Shown here: positions 60,400-64,000 of the stretch, piece after piece
How positions within the stretch are numbered: the first letter of the stretch is position 1
Layout: every line of letters starts with the position of its first letter
NCBI RefSeq assembly: GCF_000003855.2
Contig: NW_003101676.1
Location: 41,045-105,044 of the forward strand
Reading direction: 5' to 3'
Origin: Blastomyces gilchristii SLH14081
Taxonomy: Eukaryota; Ascomycota; Eurotiomycetes; Onygenales; Ajellomycetaceae
Length of the DNA: 64,000 bases
Made by a program: the position numbers and the translations under genes
Notes under the pieces: generated by a model
The model's input: the letters and a program-made list of their open reading frames with translations, nothing else
What the model was told of the DNA's origin: nothing
Database searches by the model: none

Positions 60400-62230
60400 C
60401 ATTGATCAAGAGCCGCGGTCTCAGATAATGCAGAACTCAGAGTTCAGATCAGATAATTATATCTAACTCATTTTATAAGATATTATCAGTCACAGCTGTG
60501 AGGTCTCTTATCACGAATATCTTCAATCTCTTATTCAAGTTCATTATCTTCTTCTATGATCTCTGGCAGCTGTCAGTTGAAAATCAGTTGAGAAGAGAAC
60601 AGATCAGTGACAGTGCAGTGAAGTAAGCTTGTATAAAAGACATTATGAATTCTGAATAATGTGTTAAGATAGTAGTTGTAACTATCTAGAACTTCTATCA
60701 CTTTATACTTGATATAATGATAATTCAGTATATAAGATAAATATGTAATTTGTATGTTCTTAAGATTCAATCATATCAAGTCTTCTATTTTATATTACTT
60801 AGTGAGATCTCAGTGAACATTAGTTTAGTCTTCTTAGTCTTATTTCATAGTTTTCATGAAGGCCTCTGCTCAGTCACAGACATCTCAGAGCTTTATTACT
60901 ATATTATCAGTGATCTGAATCAGACTGCAGAGATTTAGTGTGAAATGTGTAATCTCTAGAAGATTCAATATCTTCATATGATAATTATATATGAGGAAGA
61001 ACAGGCTTATATCTGTTGAAATAACATCTCAGTCATTGATATCAACTTCAGTGTGTAGAAGAAGATTATATCAGTCATTTTATAAATGATTACAGAACTT
61101 ATAAAGATAGTTCTTCACTATCTGAATTATTCACTCTGATATATTATCAGTCTCAGAGTAATAGACAGTTAATAAACAGCATATAATCTTGAGAATTTGA
61201 CAGATTCTTATTTAGAGAGTGCTTATAAATTAATGATTTTAATCTGATACTATAGATCTCAGTAATTCATACATCTAATAGAACAGACTTTGTAGAGAGA
61301 CTTTAGTGACTTATTTAGTATCTATCTTATTACAAGATTTCAATATCATATCTTTACTCAATTAGTCAATGATAATTAGAATGTTCTTATAACTCTTACT
61401 CTTAGAGAGATTGATAGTGAAGTTAATTATCACATCTCATCAGATTTTATCAGAGATATTAAGCAGTTTTAGTAGATCTTTTCTACAGTTCTTTCATAAG
61501 ATGATAGAGAAACAATGATTACAGTTTCAGATAAAGTGTCTGATACTATTTAATATCTCAGATCAGTAGAATTCTCAAGAGATTAATCAGTATAGTTGTT
61601 CACAACTCAGATGTTCAGTTATATATAAGTTATACATCTCTTATATTATTCAAGTGTATAAGAATTCAGAGTGAGAGACTCAGCATTATTCATGAAATTA
61701 CAGAGTGTTATTATCATCAATTGAATATTCTGAAATGTCAGTCTTTATATGTAATTCTGAAGGAAATTGAGATACTTCTTATTATACTGCTTCAGTAAGA
61801 GTCTGAAAATATTCATCAGTTTAAGCTGTTGTATATTACAGTTCATTCAGTGTAGAAGAAGTGAAGATATCAGTATCAGTATCAGTTCAGAGAGAGAGTG
61901 TTCTAATCAGAGAAGTGTGTATAGTGTTATAGGTTGTTTCATCTTGATTAATTAGTATCTTCAGATCTAAGAGCTGATGTTCTCAGTTCATTTAACAGGT
62001 GTCTGTTATATTGAAAGATATATCTTACTCTCATTGTAAGAGAGCATCTGTTATTAAGTTTTGACTATCAGAATAATAGTGTATTGTAAAATGAAAGCAG
62101 TTTAAAAACTCAGATTATTACATCTGTTATTCAGTAAGTTTATAAGTGATTATAAAGTACTTGAGATTCTTATAATCTGTGATTATCTCAAATTCAGAGA
62201 CACTTCAGAGTTCAGAGTCTCATTCTTCTA
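60400..62230 (-). mobile_element. Decayed Ty3/Gypsy pol remnant (RNase H and integrase)
   Basis: The reverse strand at 62,010-62,210 reads ITDYKNLKYF, then QQM-stop-stop-SEFLN, then LITDAL, matching the Gypsy RNase H pattern TDHKNLEYF..QARWSEFLS..KADALTR. At 60,573-60,770 it reads YKVIEVLDSYNYYLNT and IHNVFYTSLLH, the C-terminal integrase block of Ty3/Gypsy elements (YrVxEvLdS..HnVFHvSLLhP). Many stops occur between. The RNase H Trp is TAA, so decay is stronger than in the LINE. The copy is not functional. The 3'-most part (60,400-60,570) may be a chromodomain-type tail. Confidence 0.7.
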
Positions 62231-62337
62231 AACAGTATATAATTATAAGAAGTTTCTTATCATAGATCTTGTAATTGCATTCAGTGATACTCAGTTTCTT
62301 AGATATAAAAATATGTAATTATAAGATATCTTCATTA

Positions 62338-64000
62338 TCATTATTATTATTATTATTCTTCAATTATAGATGTATGCAGTCAGAGACTATGACATCTACC
62401 TGAGAACTTTAGTTCTCAGGGTTTTTTCTATGTCTGTAAAGTTAACTATTATACATTCATCAATTTCAGATATGCAAAATTAGAAAATTCCAGCCCAGAA
62501 TACAAAAACTGTTTACAAATTGCAGTGTTTTAACATCTTTTAATACTTTGAAACCATTTGACAATATCATGACAAAAGAAAAGAGAAAAAGAACACAGTC
62601 TCAAAGATAGACACATTAAATAAATAGATAGAAAGAAATTGAAAGAAAAAGATAAAGAAAAAGATAGAGTAAAGAGAGACTATAATAAAACAAATTATTA
62701 AAAGAGAGTGTATAGCTGTTTTAACAGACTATATCTGATTAATTTCCTCCTCTTCATACTCAGATAATTCTGAATTTAGCCATTTTCTTATAGCTGCTTG
62801 AGTTTCTGACAGAAAGTCTATTAAGTATTTAATTCCTGTCTCAGTTGAGAATAAGAATCTCATATTTAATTGATTTAGATCATACTTCTCTTTCAATCTG
62901 GCTCTGAGACTATTATATAATGCACAGTGCATTACAATATACTCAGGATTCTCATTTGTATTGCAGAACAAGCATTCTATTGAGTCAAATCTATCATCAA
63001 ATCTTTGTATATAAGATTTGAAATAGCCATGTCCTAGTTTCAGCTGTATTATAGATGAGAATATTTTCTTTTTACATTTAATTGAACAAGATTTCCACTT
63101 GGGTTTTGTTTCAAATCTTGAATAATGTATACTCTTCTTTTGTTTCTGCCAGCTTTCATTTCACTTGTCTAAACAAGATTCTTTTATTTTTCTCTTTATA
63201 AAAGACCAGGACACAATTTTTTGAATAGATCTGCTTAATTCTGCACCCTTTTTTGCAGCTGAATCAGCCAATTCATTACCATGAATATTCATGTGAGCAG
63301 GAACCCAGTGCAGATGAATTATCAGCTTTGATGTTCTTCTCTTTTGAATTTTCAAAACAGAGTTTAAGATCAGTTCAAGATTCATTTGATCATTATGAAT
63401 CTGACTATTTCTAAGTCTTTTTAAAGCAGCTTGACTATCAGAGAATATTCATGCCTCTTTCAAACAATTTCCTCTTTTATGAGATTTTATTTCAATGAGT
63501 TTGAAAGCTTTCACTATTACAAATAGTTCAGCATCAAAGACTTCACATTCAGAGCCTAGATTCCAGAAATCTGAGATAAAATTAATATTATCTTCAGTAT
63601 AAGCAATGCCTGCGCCTAATCTATTCAAGTTCTCATTTTTTGAGCCATCTGAATAAACCAGAATAGAGTCTTTTGTATTGATTGTAGAAATTCTCTTCAA
63701 ATGCTGTTTATATTCTTTCTCTTTTGATAGTTCACTTATTTATAAGTCTATAAGAGATTCAAGCTTTTCTCTCCAGAGAGATAACTTCTCATGATCAACT
63801 TTTTCAACATTTAAAGAAGAAAATTGATTTTTAATCAGAGAGCATAGTCTGTACAGTTGAGAAGGCATTTTCTTTGAAGAATTATTTTCATTTCAATCAA
63901 GAAATCTATTCCAATCCAGTTCATTTCCAGAGTTAATTGATGAAAATGAAGAAGAGACTCTTTCTCTGATTATATGATTTGAGCTCATCTTTACAACTCT
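62338..64000 (-). mobile_element. LINE copy C, 3' part, runs off the window
   Basis: The least mutated copy. (AAT)n tail at about 62,338-62,360 (plus strand reads ATT)n, hairpin at 62,399-62,420, ORF2 C-terminal region and RNase H up to the window end. Open stretches of 60-83 codons (62,729-62,971; 63,161-63,385; 63,449-63,700) are separated by TGA codons at Trp positions. RNase H reads HWVPAHMNIHGNELADSAA intact, against HxVSAHMNIHDNELAD in A. Its tail is inserted in the Gypsy remnant's flank, so it is younger than that element. Confidence 0.88.

Overview
The window looks like nuclear DNA of a filamentous ascomycete (Pezizomycotina). The evidence is short spliceosomal introns with GT..AG ends, a BAR protein of the Rvs161/Hob3 type with a 13-nt first exon, an ApsA/Num1 cortical protein, a Rad23 homologue, fungus-specific DUF3431, DUF3405 and DUF2439 families, and a large AT-rich tract of mutated retrotransposons. 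An isochore-like genome such as those of some Onygenales would fit, but that placement is inference.

Layout. From 1 to about 42.8 kb the DNA has normal GC content and widely spaced genes. In order these are: Rvs161/Hob3 (minus, 0.6-2.1 kb), a Hal4/Sat4-type kinase (minus, 4.7-6.4 kb), a gene-poor 9-kb stretch with decayed fragments and a 566-bp inverted-repeat element, Rad23 (minus, 15.3-17.2 kb), a membrane-anchored DUF3431 protein (minus, 18.1-19.3 kb), Cwc24 (minus, 21.5-22.6 kb), a broken gene resembling DUF7587 (plus, 23.3-24.1 kb), ApsA/Num1 (plus, 27.2-32.1 kb), a DUF3405 protein (plus, 34.3-36.8 kb), a class I methyltransferase with a damaged C-terminal end (plus, 38.4-40.3 kb), and a DUF2439/Mte1-like protein (minus, 40.8-42.6 kb). 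The genes share no pathway. They are ordinary housekeeping loci: membrane scission, ion homeostasis, DNA repair/proteasome, splicing, nuclear positioning and genome stability.

Near 42.9 kb the composition changes abruptly to a very AT-rich tract that runs to the window end. It starts in a tandem repeat whose successive copies are increasingly C-to-T mutated. It then holds three copies of one non-LTR retrotransposon (LINE; endonuclease, reverse transcriptase and RNase H). Copy A (plus) is apparently full length, at 46,492-54,160, with a 15-bp target-site duplication. Copy B (minus) spans about 55.9-58.7 kb. Copy C (minus) runs off the end. There is also a decayed Gypsy pol remnant (about 60.4-62.2 kb).

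The most interesting element is a 390-bp SINE-like insertion at 55,295-55,684. It has a tRNA-like head with A- and B-box-like motifs, a tail nearly identical to the LINE 3' end, (AAT)n, and a perfect 14-bp target-site duplication. It looks like a non-autonomous partner of the LINE. The second notable signal is the decay pattern of the LINE. About two dozen Trp codons in copy A ORF2 have become TGA, some have gone on to TAA in copy B, and none was seen as TAG. This implies mutation of C in CpC (and CpG) before CpA, unlike classical repeat-induced point mutation (RIP).
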